From the NCBI RefSeq assembly GCF_001425175.1, contig NZ_LMDV01000013.1, positions 112,218 to 176,217 on the forward strand: 64,000 bases of DNA, given 5' to 3'. Of the stretch, positions 33,207-41,580 are shown piece after piece. The position numbers and the translations under genes were made by a program. This stretch comes from Nocardioides sp. Root1257. Lineage in GTDB: Bacteria; Actinomycetota; Actinomycetes; Propionibacteriales; Nocardioidaceae. A model generated the notes under the pieces. The model did not search any database and was not told the origin of the DNA. It worked only from the letters and a program-made list of their open reading frames with translations. How positions within the stretch are numbered: position 1 is the first letter of the stretch; every line of letters begins with the position of its first letter.

Positions 33207-33755
33207 TCAGGGCACGGGATTCCCGGGTGGATCGTCGTGCAGGAGGCGCTGAAAGAGGATGGTGTCGCGCCACTCCTCGCGGATGTAGAGGAAGCGCTCG
33301 GCGACGCCGTACTGCTGGAAGCCGCTGCGCCGCAGCACGGCCTGCGAGGGCGTGTTCTCGACCAGCGTCCCGGCCTCCAGCCGGTGCAGCCCGAGCCTCG
33401 TCGCCTGCACGACCATGTGCCCGACCCCGGCCGTCGCCAGCCCGCGACCCAGGTGCTCGTGGTCGATCCAGTAGCCGATTGTCCCCGACTGCAGCACCGC
33501 CCGGACGATGTTGGTGATCATCAGCCGCCCGACGACCAGGTCGTCGTGCCAGACCAGGTACATGTACGACCGGCCCGCCGCCGTCTCCCCCAGGTTGCGC
33601 GCGACCTCCGCCTCCTGCCCGGCGTCGGCGTAGAAGCTGTCCGGCCGCCCGGGATCCCACGGCGACAGGTGCTCCTTGTTCTTCCGGAACGCCGCCGCCA
33701 GCGCCGCCCCGTCCCCCACCCGCAACTCCCTGATCACATACCCGTCACCAAGCAC
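33207..33755 (-). CDS. GNAT N-acetyltransferase, RimJ/RimL type
   Basis: 182 residues with the RimJ/RimL arrangement: RELRVGDGAALAAAFRKNKEHLSPW, the substrate strand, then the acetyl-CoA loop HLGRGLATAGVGHMV and the C-terminal LVENTPSQAVLRRSGFQQYG. It would acetylate an N-terminal or small-molecule amine. GTG start at 33755. Followed 17 bases later by the TPR gene, so the two may be co-transcribed. Confidence 0.88.
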   Translation of the reverse strand: MLGDGYVIRELRVGDGAALAAAFRKNKEHLSPWDPGRPDSFYADAGQEAEVARNLGETAAGRSYMYLVWHDDLVVGRLMITNIVRAVLQSGTIGYWIDHEHLGRGLATAGVGHMVVQATRLGLHRLEAGTLVENTPSQAVLRRSGFQQYGVAERFLYIREEWRDTILFQRLLHDDPPGNPVP

Positions 33756-33770
33756 CGGGCCAGTCTCCCG

Positions 33771-33807
33771 GCGGTTGAGGAGGCGCGCTAGCGCCGTCTC
33801 GAAACCC
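33771..33807. repeat. Diverged copy of the intergenic palindromic element
   Basis: Contains GCGGTTGAGGAGGCGC and GCCGTCTCGAAACC with a small internal palindrome GGCGC-GCTA-GCGCC at 33782-33795. The ends GGTTGAGG and TCGAAACC match the element at 11214-11268 in the same order, which suggests one dispersed repeat family in this genome. Confidence 0.55.
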
Positions 33808-33833
33808 CGGAAACCGACAAGCGACCTAACCCG

Positions 33834-34115
33834 TCAGCTCGCCTCGCAGGCGATCCCGTCCTTGTCGCGGTCCAGCCCGCTGTTCACCCGCATCGCGGTC
33901 CTATAGAGCGCGTTCGAGCGCTTGAAGCTCGTCACCGGAGTCCCGCTCGTGTGGTCGCGCGCCCCGACCTTGCCGACCCCGTGCGGGTAGGTCCGGTGCA
34001 CGGCGTCGCAGTTGCGCCACGACACCGCTGCCGCCGGCCCGGCCCCGACCAGGCCACTCACGACGACCACCGTCGTCACCATGACGGCCCCCGCCGCCGT
34101 ACGTCGCATCCGCAT
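33834..34115 (-). CDS. Secreted Excalibur calcium-binding domain protein
   Basis: 93 residues: signal peptide (MRMRRTAAGAVMVTTVVVVS, cleavage near PAAA-VS), then SWRNCDAVHRTYPHGVGK and a final GLDRDKDGIACE. The C-terminal DxDxDGxxCE is the Excalibur motif, a minimal EF-hand-like calcium loop with one disulphide. Often attached to secreted nucleases, but here stand-alone. GGGGAGACGACG precedes the ATG. It is divergent from rnpB. Confidence 0.9.
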   Translation of the reverse strand: MRMRRTAAGAVMVTTVVVVSGLVGAGPAAAVSWRNCDAVHRTYPHGVGKVGARDHTSGTPVTSFKRSNALYRTAMRVNSGLDRDKDGIACEAS

Positions 34116-34199
34116 CGTCGTCTCCCCTCGTCGCTGCGCTTGTCCGCGACCGTACGTGGCGAGAGCCGCGCCCGGAGCCGTTTCCCCTATCCTTGGCCT

Positions 34200-34592
34200 G
34201 CGGACGGGCTGGCCGGGCGACCGCGTGGAGGCAACTCCCCGAGGAAGGTCCGGGCTCCACAGGGCAAGGTGGTGGGTAACACCCACCCGGGGCAACCTGC
34301 GGGACAGTGCCACAGAAAACAGACCGCCTCCCAGCGCTCCGCGCCGGGCGGTAAGGATGAAACGGCGGTGTAAGAGACCACCAGCGGTCGGGGCGACCCG
34401 GCCGGCTAGGCAAACCCCACCTGGAGCAAGATCAAGAAGTTCGGAGCCCCCAGGCCCCGAACGCGCGTACGTCCGAGGGCTGCCCGCCCGAGTACGCGGG
34501 TAGATCGCTGGAGGCGGCCGGCAACGGTCGTCGTAGATGGATGGTCGCCACGCTTCGGCGTACAGAACCCGGCCTACAGGCCAGCCCGTCGC
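34200..34592 (+). ncRNA. rnpB: RNase P RNA, bacterial class A
   Basis: Catalytic RNA that removes 5' leaders from tRNA precursors. Conserved core segments appear in order: GAGGAAGGTCCGGGCTCC and ACAGGGCA (P4 5' strand), GGACAGTGCCACAGAAAAC, GGTAAGGATGAAA, TAAGAGACCACC, GGCTAGGCAAACCCC and the closing ACAGAACCCGGCCTACAGG. The terminal helix P1 is explicit: GACGGGCTGGCC at 34203-34214 pairs with GGCCAGCCCGTC at 34579-34590. TATCCT at 34188-34193 is a good -10 for a start near 34200. Only the exact ends are approximate. Confidence 0.95.
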
Positions 34593-34733
34593 GCACGAGG
34601 CCTTGCAGCACCCGCCGCAGCTGCGCTCGTTACCTGGGCGAGATTGCGCCAAAGGTGGGGATTTCCTCCGATGTCCGGGGTCGCTCGCGACACCAGCCTT
34701 GTCGTGTCCTAACCGATACGACGAGGTGATGCC

Positions 34734-34928
34734 ATGTACAACCCCTACAGCCTGGACCTGGCCAGTCTTCGCCGGCGAGAGATGATTGCCGACGCCGACC
34801 GACGGCGCACCGCGAAGGCCTCCCGCAGAGCGCGACGGCAAGGACGCGCGCTGAGCGACCGGCCCACTGGCGCCGACATGGGCGGGCGTCAGCCCACTGC
34901 GCGTCCCGCCCTGCCGCTCCGGGCGTGA
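34734..34928 (+). CDS. Small basic protein
   Basis: 64 residues starting MYNPYSLDLASLRRREMIAD and continuing through an Arg/Lys-rich helix (RRRTAKASRRARRQGR). No membrane segment. I do not know a family. A GAGGTGAT ribosome-binding site precedes the ATG and the next gene follows after 4 bases, supporting a real two-gene unit. The charge suggests nucleic-acid or membrane-surface contact, but this is speculative. Confidence 0.65.
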   Translation: MYNPYSLDLASLRRREMIADADRRRTAKASRRARRQGRALSDRPTGADMGGRQPTARPALPLRA

Positions 34929-34932
34929 TGAC

Positions 34933-35319
34933 ATGTACATCGCCCTGCCCGTGCTAGCGGGGATCGCATCGACGGTGATCTTCGCCTCCAGCACCATGCC
35001 GATGCTCGGCAAGGCGCTGCGCACGCGCGAGCTCAGCTCCTACAGCCTGGGCAACCTGATGCTGGCGAACCTCGGGAACGCCATCTACTCGGTGTACGTC
35101 TTCAGCCTCGCGCCGGGTCCACTGTGGGCGCTGCACTCGTTCCACCTGGGAACCACGGCGTTCATGCTGGTCTGGTACGTGCGCTTCGAGCTCGTGCCCC
35201 GGCGGGAGCGGAGATCAGGTCAGCCCGAGCTGCGCGGAGTTGACCACGACGGCACGCCGGTTGGGTACGGCGAGCTTGGTCAGGATGGCCGAGACGTGAT
35301 GGTCGGCGGTCTTCGGTGA
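34933..35319 (+). CDS. Small PQ-loop/SemiSWEET-like membrane protein
   Basis: 128 residues with three hydrophobic helices in the first 92. The pattern STMPMLGKALRTRELSSYSL followed by NLMLANLGNAIYSVYVF resembles a single PQ-loop repeat: helix-breaking proline, then Lys/Arg, polar turn and Asn/Tyr in the second helix. SemiSWEETs move sugars as dimers; that substrate is only a guess. The hydrophilic last 35 residues lie entirely over the 3' end of the converging LuxR gene, a 105-bp overlap, so the tail may be an accident of a lost stop codon. Confidence 0.65.
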   Translation: MYIALPVLAGIASTVIFASSTMPMLGKALRTRELSSYSLGNLMLANLGNAIYSVYVFSLAPGPLWALHSFHLGTTAFMLVWYVRFELVPRRERRSGQPELRGVDHDGTPVGYGELGQDGRDVMVGGLR

Positions 35320-37854
35320 GATGAAGAGCTGGGTCGCGATCTCGGCGTTGGAGAGCCCTCGCGCGACCAGTCGTGCGACCTCGAGCTGCCGGTTGGTGAG
35401 GCCCGCCGGGTTCGCGCGGGTGCTCTCCCGAGGGCGCTGGGGCACGACCACGCTGCCCTCCTGGCGCAGCACGACGCGGTGCCGGTCGGCCGTGCCGACC
35501 GCGCCGATCGAGTCGAGCAACCGGATGCCTGTGACCCGGTCCTCGGGGACCACCGAGTCGGTCCAGGCCATCGCCTCGGCGAAGGGATCGCCCAGCAGCT
35601 GCCACGCCCGCGCGGCCTCGGCGACCCTGCCTTCGTCTGCCAGGCGGTAGGGCTCGGCGACCCGGGCCAGCTGAGGCACCGGGAGGCCCAGGCGACGCAG
35701 CCACGCGCCCACGTGCCCCGCACCCCACTCGGCACCGGGACACGCGCCCAGTACGGCGAGCTGCGACACGGCGTAGTCGGACACGCGATGGTCCGTGCGT
35801 CCCGTCATCCACGCCGCCTCCGCGAGCGCCGCGAGCACGGAGAGCCGGCGGAGCGGCTCGTCGATCTGCTCCGCCAGCGACCACGCGTCATCGAGGATGC
35901 CGAGCTCGGCATCCTCGCCACGACGCAACGGCACGAGGACACTGACCAGCCGCGGCCACAAGGTGGCGAGGGGCATCCCGTCGTCACCGATGACTGTGGC
36001 GGCATCCTCCAGCGCCGCCTCCCACCGTCCGCGCTGGAACTTGAGCCGCGCACGCACGCCGGTCTGCCAGTGGCGACAGATCGGGATGTCGCGCTGGTTG
36101 GCGAAGGGGATGGAGACCTGGAGCAGCTGCTCGGCGTCGCGGAACCGACCGTGCTCGACGTCGAGGCTGGCGACCTGCGAGTAGACCGTCGACGCCAGCT
36201 CGTCCCAGCCTCGGTCACGGGCGGTCTCGACCTGGGTCAGCAACGTGGCTCGCGCAGCCTCGTCGCCGCTCACCAGGTCGCTCACGGTCGTGACGACCTC
36301 GCTGCGCAGACCGAGCACGCCGAGGTCGCTGCGCTCGGCCACCAGACGTGCCTCCGCGGCCAGCTCGCGTGCCCGTACGAGGTCGTTGCGGAGATAGGCC
36401 AGGAAGCCTTGGGTCGCCCGCGCCGCGCCGTAGGTGGACGGCGTGGTGGCATCGAGAGCGATCCGCGCCGCCGTCTCGGAGTGGTGCTCGGCCTTCTCGC
36501 GGTGTGCGTTGTAGTACTCGAACAGCGCGACCGCGTCGTGCGCATCGGCGAGCCCCTCGTGGTTCCTCGCCTCCTCCCAGAGCCGGAAGGTCGCCCGTAC
36601 GTTCGAGATCGCCTCCGACAGTCGGCTGGTCATGTACTGCTGGTAGGCGAGCTCGAGCAGGAGACGTGCCCGTTCCTCGGGATCACGGGTCTCCAGGTGC
36701 TCCAGTGCGATCTCGAAGAAGGCAGCCGCCTCGCTGTGGGATCCGGCCGCGTTCGCGTCCTCAGCGGCCCGGCGGGCGTACGACGTCGCCCGCGCGCCGT
36801 CGCGCGCAGCGACGGCATGGTGGGTGAGGACGGCCGGATCGGCAGGATCGATCGTCTCGAGCGCGACGACGAGCCGGGCATGCAGTCGTGGTCCGCCACC
36901 GGGCGGGATCGTGCTCTCGATCGCCTGCCGGGCGAGCTCGTGGCGGAAGACCAGACCGTCGGCGGTACGCGAGAGGAGCGACGTGTCCTGGAGACGCCGC
37001 AGGGTCGGAAGGTCGACGTCGAGGTGCGGCAGCACTCGGTTGTCGAGGTGGTCGGGGGCGGCTGCGATCAGCTGGAGGACCTCGAAGTCGTGGTCGGTGA
37101 CGTCCGTCGTGTGCGCGAGCACCGCATCACGCACGGTGGCCGGCAGGGGGCGGTCGGGCTCCTTGGCGACCTCCGCGACGAAGAACGGGTTGCCTCCGGT
37201 GAGCGCGTGCACGCGCGACGCGTCCAGGTGGGTGCCGCTGACCACCTCACGGACCGCGTCCACCGAGAGAGGCGCGAGCCCGAGCTGCGTGAAGCCATCG
37301 AGCGAGGCGAGGTCGCCCAGCAGCGGCCTCGCGGAGTGTCGCGGGCCGATCTCCCCGTCGCGGTAGGTGAGGACGAGAAGGAGCGGCATCGCTTCGACCC
37401 GCCGTGCGAGGAAGCGGAGCACATCGACTGTCGCGGCGTCGACCCAGTGCAGATCCTCGACGATCAGCAGACTCGGCTCGCTTCGTAGGGCGTCGTACAC
37501 TCGCTCGCACAGCTCGGCTCGCGACTCGTCCTCGCGCCGTGGGTCGCCCGCGGCACCGAGAAGCTCGAGGTCGCGGAAGGGGCCGAGCGGTCGCGGCGTG
37601 TCGAGCGGGTCGCAATGGGCGCGCAGCACGCGCACCTCGAACCCTGCCGCCGCCGTCTCCGCGATGACGGCGTCGACCAGCGACGACTTGCCGACACCGC
37701 TGTCTCCGGTGATGGCCACCCCACTGCCGTCACCGCCACGGGCGTGGCCGAGGGCTGCCCGGAGGACACCCACCTCGGCGCTGCGCTCCAAGAGCCGCAC
37801 AGCCCGAGTGTAGGTGCCCTCCTCCGTGACGCCGAGGAGATCGTCGGTCGTCAT
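35215..37854 (-). CDS. Large LuxR-family ATPase regulator (LAL/MalT-like)
   Basis: 879 residues. An N-terminal STAND/AAA ATPase has Walker A ITGDSGVGKSS near residue 50 and Walker B LLIVEDLHWVD near 130. A long helical, TPR-like middle (about 330-780; many AEAR..A and LE-rich pairs) would sense a ligand or protein, and the C-terminal HTH reads LTNRQLEVARLVARGLSNAEIA then LFISPKTADHHVSAIL. LALs are ATP-dependent activators. It starts 12 bases after the DUF4242 gene stop, so the two probably form an operon. Regulon unknown; the ligand may relate to its small neighbours. Confidence 0.93.
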   Translation of the reverse strand: MTTDDLLGVTEEGTYTRAVRLLERSAEVGVLRAALGHARGGDGSGVAITGDSGVGKSSLVDAVIAETAAAGFEVRVLRAHCDPLDTPRPLGPFRDLELLGAAGDPRREDESRAELCERVYDALRSEPSLLIVEDLHWVDAATVDVLRFLARRVEAMPLLLVLTYRDGEIGPRHSARPLLGDLASLDGFTQLGLAPLSVDAVREVVSGTHLDASRVHALTGGNPFFVAEVAKEPDRPLPATVRDAVLAHTTDVTDHDFEVLQLIAAAPDHLDNRVLPHLDVDLPTLRRLQDTSLLSRTADGLVFRHELARQAIESTIPPGGGPRLHARLVVALETIDPADPAVLTHHAVAARDGARATSYARRAAEDANAAGSHSEAAAFFEIALEHLETRDPEERARLLLELAYQQYMTSRLSEAISNVRATFRLWEEARNHEGLADAHDAVALFEYYNAHREKAEHHSETAARIALDATTPSTYGAARATQGFLAYLRNDLVRARELAAEARLVAERSDLGVLGLRSEVVTTVSDLVSGDEAARATLLTQVETARDRGWDELASTVYSQVASLDVEHGRFRDAEQLLQVSIPFANQRDIPICRHWQTGVRARLKFQRGRWEAALEDAATVIGDDGMPLATLWPRLVSVLVPLRRGEDAELGILDDAWSLAEQIDEPLRRLSVLAALAEAAWMTGRTDHRVSDYAVSQLAVLGACPGAEWGAGHVGAWLRRLGLPVPQLARVAEPYRLADEGRVAEAARAWQLLGDPFAEAMAWTDSVVPEDRVTGIRLLDSIGAVGTADRHRVVLRQEGSVVVPQRPRESTRANPAGLTNRQLEVARLVARGLSNAEIATQLFISPKTADHHVSAILTKLAVPNRRAVVVNSAQLGLT

Positions 37855-37866
37855 GTGGCCGTCGGC

Positions 37867-38142
37867 TCAGACGTTCGCCGTGTGCGGTCCGAACTCCGCC
37901 ACGACGGGCGTGACCCTGTTCGCGGGGAAGCCGCCTCGACGGGCGTGCTCGAGGATCGCCTCCCCGTCGACGGCGTCGTGGATGCAGTAGATCCGGTCGC
38001 CAGCCACGTAGCTGACGATCCAGACGTACGGGACCCCGAGCGACTCGACGGCCGCGTTGGACGTGCGGGCGATCTCGGCCAGCTGGTCCTGGGTCAGGTC
38101 CTTCGCGTCCGGGATCTCCCGCTCGATGATGAAACGCTGCAT
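37867..38142 (-). CDS. DUF4242 (SCO4226-like, possibly nickel-binding) protein
   Basis: 91 residues starting MQRFIIEREIPDAKDLTQDQ, with WIVSYVAGDRIYCIHDA and a final HARRGGFPANRV. This matches DUF4242, a ferredoxin-fold family whose Streptomyces member SCO4226 binds nickel. AAGGAG at good spacing fixes the start at 38142; an upstream in-frame ATG lacks one. It precedes the LAL regulator and could be its ligand or partner protein, an inference from adjacency only. Confidence 0.87.
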   Translation of the reverse strand: MQRFIIEREIPDAKDLTQDQLAEIARTSNAAVESLGVPYVWIVSYVAGDRIYCIHDAVDGEAILEHARRGGFPANRVTPVVAEFGPHTANV

Positions 38143-38301
38143 TGCTACTCCTTGTGTCGTCCCGGGGCCTCGTGCCGCCGGGACCTCAACACTCGCGCCG
38201 TCGCATCCGCGGCACATGGGGAGTTGCCACCCATTTGTGTCGCACGAACCCACGCGGATGTCGGGCCGGGTACCTGTCGACGGTGTTGGGAGATGTCTCC
38301 G

Positions 38302-39000
38302 CTAGCCGAGGATGTTGACGGCTCGCGCGACGATCATGACGGCAATCACCAACGAGATCGAGGCTTGGAGGAGCATCAGCATCTTTGCCCAGCGGGTCAG
38401 CGGCATCGTGTCCGTGGGACTGAGTGCGGCTGAGTTGGTGAACGCGAGATACAGGTAGTCCGGGTACTGCGGCCACCAGCTCGGCGGGGCCAGGTCGGGT
38501 GCGGCGTTCTCCGGGAACGCGAAGACCGCGGCGAGCGGCCTGCCCGACGCGCGAGCGGCCGGGCCGCCCCGGTCGAGCAACCAGAACCACAGGCTGAACG
38601 CGATCACATTCGTCACCCAGAGCGCCGCTCCCGTCGCCAGGAGTACCGGGCCGTTGTCACGGTCCGACCCATCGAGAATGCCTCGAACGAGCTCCGCGAC
38701 CCCGGCGAGGTTGTCCACGGTCATGACAACCACCAGAGCGATCGTGAGCCTCATGAGGGTCGGGGAACGCCGGTCGATGCGACCTGGATCGCCGACCACG
38801 AGTACCGCGAGGAGAAGCACCTCCACCGACGGGAAGAGCACCGACGGGGACAGCACATGACGATCGGGGAGTGAGAGCTGCAGAGCAACGGACACCAGGA
38901 CTGCACCGGCCATCGGCCACCGAGGCTCGCCCAGGCCGCCTCGAGCTCGGCGACCGGCGGCAGCGTCCGGTCCGTCCTCCTCAGGCTGGGACGACGTCAT
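38302..39000 (-). CDS. DUF1345-like integral membrane protein
   Basis: 232 residues with five or six hydrophobic segments. The C-terminal half (PQYPDYLYLAFTNSAALSPTD then MPLTRWAKMLMLLQASISLV) resembles the pore-like end of DUF1345 proteins, where a conserved loop precedes the last helix. The N-terminal 30 residues are hydrophilic. Neighbours are other membrane and stress-like genes on the same strand, with 11 bases to the next gene upstream. Function unknown. Confidence 0.75.
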   Translation of the reverse strand: MTSSQPEEDGPDAAAGRRARGGLGEPRWPMAGAVLVSVALQLSLPDRHVLSPSVLFPSVEVLLLAVLVVGDPGRIDRRSPTLMRLTIALVVVMTVDNLAGVAELVRGILDGSDRDNGPVLLATGAALWVTNVIAFSLWFWLLDRGGPAARASGRPLAAVFAFPENAAPDLAPPSWWPQYPDYLYLAFTNSAALSPTDTMPLTRWAKMLMLLQASISLVIAVMIVARAVNILG

Positions 39001-39011
39001 GCCTGCGACCG

Positions 39012-39500
39012 TCAGGTGGGTGAGACGGCCGCGCGGACCTGGTCGAGCATGTGCTGCTCCCCCTCGCTCACTTGCTTCGCACCGAACCCCAGGAAGCCTC
39101 CCTCCTTCGCAGCGTCGGCGGCGGCCTGCGCCGATTCGACCAGCCACTGCCCGAAGGCGGTCGTCTCGTCAGGGGTCGCCCGCGCAGCAACGATCGCCCG
39201 GACCTCCCTGAGCTCGACCAGGACCTGATCACCCGCCGGGGCGGTTCCTGGCGAGGTCGGGCGGTACCCCTTGAGCGGATTCCTCTTCTGCTGGACCGCT
39301 GCCTGGATGTCGAGCGCAGCTTCGGCGACCAGCTGCTCGCGACTGGACGGGTTGGTGGCGGACCTGATCATCGCCATCGACTCTTTCGCGACCTCGATCG
39401 GACCGCCTGGATCGGCAAGCGCGACAGCAAGTCCGGCCACCAACGGTGCTCGGACGATCCGGGTCCACTCCTCCTCGGAGAAGTCCTCCTTGGTCGTCAC
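39012..39500 (-). CDS. Conserved hypothetical soluble protein
   Basis: 162 residues, mainly alpha-helical and without a membrane segment. Begins MTTKEDFSEEEWTRIVRAPL and contains VAKESMAMIRSATNP, a central linker, and a C-terminal QAAADAAKEGGFLGFGAKQV. I recall similarly built proteins in cyanobacteria and actinobacteria but no function. It lies between two membrane-protein genes on the same strand; spacings of 11 and 8 bases suggest one operon. Confidence 0.75.
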   Translation of the reverse strand: MTTKEDFSEEEWTRIVRAPLVAGLAVALADPGGPIEVAKESMAMIRSATNPSSREQLVAEAALDIQAAVQQKRNPLKGYRPTSPGTAPAGDQVLVELREVRAIVAARATPDETTAFGQWLVESAQAAADAAKEGGFLGFGAKQVSEGEQHMLDQVRAAVSPT

Positions 39501-39508
39501 GAGCTACG

Positions 39509-39664
39509 TCAGTCCGTTGCGTAGGTGAACCAGGTGATGAACATGAACAGCCCGATGATTCCCGCGCCCAGCAGCACCGCGCCCAGAAACGCGATGGTCG
39601 AGGCCCACCGCTCGTCGTACGCCCGTGTCGGCTCGCTGCGGTGATCCGGCATCTGACTTGCCAT
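39509..39664 (-). CDS. 51-residue single-pass membrane protein
   Basis: Reads MASQMPDHRSEPTRAYDERW, then one hydrophobic helix of about 25 residues (ASTIAFLGAVLLGAGIIGLF and on), ending in TWFTYATD. The frame is open from the ATG at 39664 to the TGA at 39509-39511, and its stop is 8 bases before the next gene of the same strand. Tyr-Trp residues flanking the helix fit a membrane interface. No family known; the operon context with membrane and antiporter genes is the main support. Confidence 0.65.
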   Translation of the reverse strand: MASQMPDHRSEPTRAYDERWASTIAFLGAVLLGAGIIGLFMFITWFTYATD

Positions 39665-39746
39665 GGTGTCCGTCCGTCCCGCGGGCGGGGGTACCCGCTG
39701 CTTCCTTGGTACTCCTCATCGGCGTACGTCGCTACCCCCATGCTCG

Positions 39747-40949
39747 CTACAGCGACGGCTCGGCACCGGCAGGTGGTGCTTCGTCAGGATCGCGGGCGCG
39801 CACGGGGCGGTTGAGCGCAACCGCCAGTCCAGGAAAGACCATCACGGAGAGCACGCCCGCCCCGACGAGTGCAGCGGCGTTCTCCGGCAGCATGTGGCCG
39901 GTGTCCAGCCCGATTGCGGACAGCGCGACGAGCAGGGGCAGCGACGTCGCGGTCAGCAGCATCAGCTGCACCCGTTGACGCAGCACTAGGTCGCGGCGGT
40001 AGAGGAAGAGCGAGGGAAGACCGCGCACCGCGAGCAGCAGCACGAAGAATCCGACCAGCCGGGCCGGCGCCTCCTTGATCGAGTCGAGATCGAGACCCAT
40101 ACCTGAGGAGACGAAGAAGACCGGGATGAAGAACCCGTAGCCCACCGCGTCCAGCTTGTCCTCGAGGGCCTCGACGTCTCCAGGCGCCCAACGACGCAGG
40201 ACGACGCCCGCGAGGAACGCACCGAGGACCACGTCCAGCCCCACGTCGCTCGCGAAGACCAGCAGGCCGAACAACAGCATCACGGTCAGGCGCAGCGTCG
40301 TCTGCGACGTCGCGTTCTCGCCCCTGCGGGAGATCGCCTCGAACCGATCGAGGCGGGCCAGCCGCGGCAACCAGGTCAGGCCCAGCGCCAGCACGCACAT
40401 CGCCACGAGCGAGACCAGGCCGAACAGGCGGCCACGTGAGCCGAGAAAGACAGCGATGCCGACGATCGGGAAGAACTCACCGACTGCCCCGGCGGGCAGC
40501 ACGAACCGCGCCAGAGGGCCGGCCGACATGTCGTTGTCACGCAAGATCGGCAACAGGGTTCCGAGCGCCGTCGCGGTCAGCGCAAGCGCGACGGGGACGA
40601 AGGCGTGGACGATGTCGGCCGCCGCGAGCGCGCCGGTGACAACGACCGAGAGCACAGCGCTGACGAACCAGCCGGCCACGGCCAGCCGGCCGGAGCGTTC
40701 ACCGAAGTGGTCGAGCTCCAGCTCGTAGCCGGCGAGGAGGAACAGGAAGCCCAGACCCACGTTGGCGACCAGCGCGATAGCGTCCGGCTCCGCCAGCCCC
40801 GCAACCTCGGGACCGACCAGCACTCCGCCGACGATCAACACCACCACCTGGGGAACCCGAAAGCGGGCGAGGAGCGCGCACACGAACGGTGCCGCCGCGG
40901 AGACGATCGACACGACCAGCAGCGCGCGCAGGCCAGTGTCGAGATCCAC
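39747..40949 (-). CDS. CPA2-family cation/proton antiporter (Kef/NapA-like membrane domain)
   Basis: About 400 residues, 12-13 membrane helices, no cytosolic TrkA-N regulatory domain. Motifs include VLIVGGVLVGPEVAGLAEP, the discontinuous-helix region ALTATALGTLLPILRD, FLAGVVLRRWAPGD and FFIPVFFVSSGMGLDLDSI. It would exchange K+ or Na+ for H+. Of several possible starts, the second GTG (40949) has GGGAGG 6 nt upstream. It is 82 bases upstream of the 51-residue gene and may lead the membrane-protein operon running to 38302. The 271 bases beyond it (40950-41220) hold no gene I can support. Confidence 0.9.
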   Translation of the reverse strand: MDLDTGLRALLVVSIVSAAAPFVCALLARFRVPQVVVLIVGGVLVGPEVAGLAEPDAIALVANVGLGFLFLLAGYELELDHFGERSGRLAVAGWFVSAVLSVVVTGALAAADIVHAFVPVALALTATALGTLLPILRDNDMSAGPLARFVLPAGAVGEFFPIVGIAVFLGSRGRLFGLVSLVAMCVLALGLTWLPRLARLDRFEAISRRGENATSQTTLRLTVMLLFGLLVFASDVGLDVVLGAFLAGVVLRRWAPGDVEALEDKLDAVGYGFFIPVFFVSSGMGLDLDSIKEAPARLVGFFVLLLAVRGLPSLFLYRRDLVLRQRVQLMLLTATSLPLLVALSAIGLDTGHMLPENAAALVGAGVLSVMVFPGLAVALNRPVRARDPDEAPPAGAEPSL

Positions 40950-41194
40950 CACCCACCTCCCTGCCAGGCACCGGTCACCATGCTGTCGGGTGCGTGACCT
41001 CGTGCCAACCCGTCGGACGTTGCCGGTCGCTGCTTGTCGCCCGTGTGTACGGAGTGCCATGGTCGAAATGCGCCGGAGCGACGGGCGCGACACCGCGAGG
41101 AGGTCAACGTGGCTCTCACAGACCGATACCAGCCCGGGGACGAGCGGGCGGCCGGGTGCCGTCCCGGACGAACGAGCAGCACCCTGACCCGTGA

Positions 41195-41210
41195 TCGAAC
41201 ACATGTTCTA
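41195..41210. promoter_or_regulatory. LexA-type SOS box
   Basis: TCGAACACATGTTCTA matches the actinobacterial LexA operator TCGAAC-N4-GTTCGA at 11 of the 12 defined positions. It overlaps the first bases of the -10 box TAATCT (41209-41214), so LexA binding would block transcription of the small gene that follows. Confidence 0.7.
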
Positions 41211-41220
41211 ATCTGGACCT

Positions 41221-41454
41221 GTGAGGGCGGGTGACGGATCAGGGCAGCGAGGCCACACGATGCCCCGCCATGTGTGGGTCAACGTGACCGGCAGCCCGGC
41301 GTACCGGTACGCCGGGGTGCTGATCGACTGGCGGGTCGACAGCCGCGGGAGCTGGGAGGCGCTGGTGGTCTGGGTGGACGGCGGCGGCAACCTGAAAGCG
41401 CACGCGCACCTGGGGTGGGTGGCGGCGGCGCACGTGCGACCTGCCGACTTATGA
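41221..41454 (+). CDS. Small, probably DNA-damage-inducible protein
   Basis: 77 residues from GTG 41221, or 64 from ATG 41260 (MPRHVWVNVTGSPAYRYAGV). The body VLIDWRVDSRGSWEALVVWV followed by GWVAAAHVRPADL looks like a small all-beta fold. TAATCT lies exactly 6 nt before GTG 41221, the leaderless spacing used by many genes here, which favours the longer form; the shorter form has a weak AGCGAGG site. A LexA box overlaps this promoter. I recall short proteins of this style near translesion-repair genes in actinobacteria, but no repair gene is adjacent here. Confidence 0.65.
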   Translation: MRAGDGSGQRGHTMPRHVWVNVTGSPAYRYAGVLIDWRVDSRGSWEALVVWVDGGGNLKAHAHLGWVAAAHVRPADL

Positions 41455-41580
41455 CAAGACTTGCGCCAGAACCTTCCCGAGCGGCAGATCAACGCGCTAA
41501 TCTGCGGCTCGTTCGACCTGAGGCAGCCAGCCCCCTTCCGCGCCGCCAATGGGTCCCCCCTCCTGGCCCAAGGACGTTGC

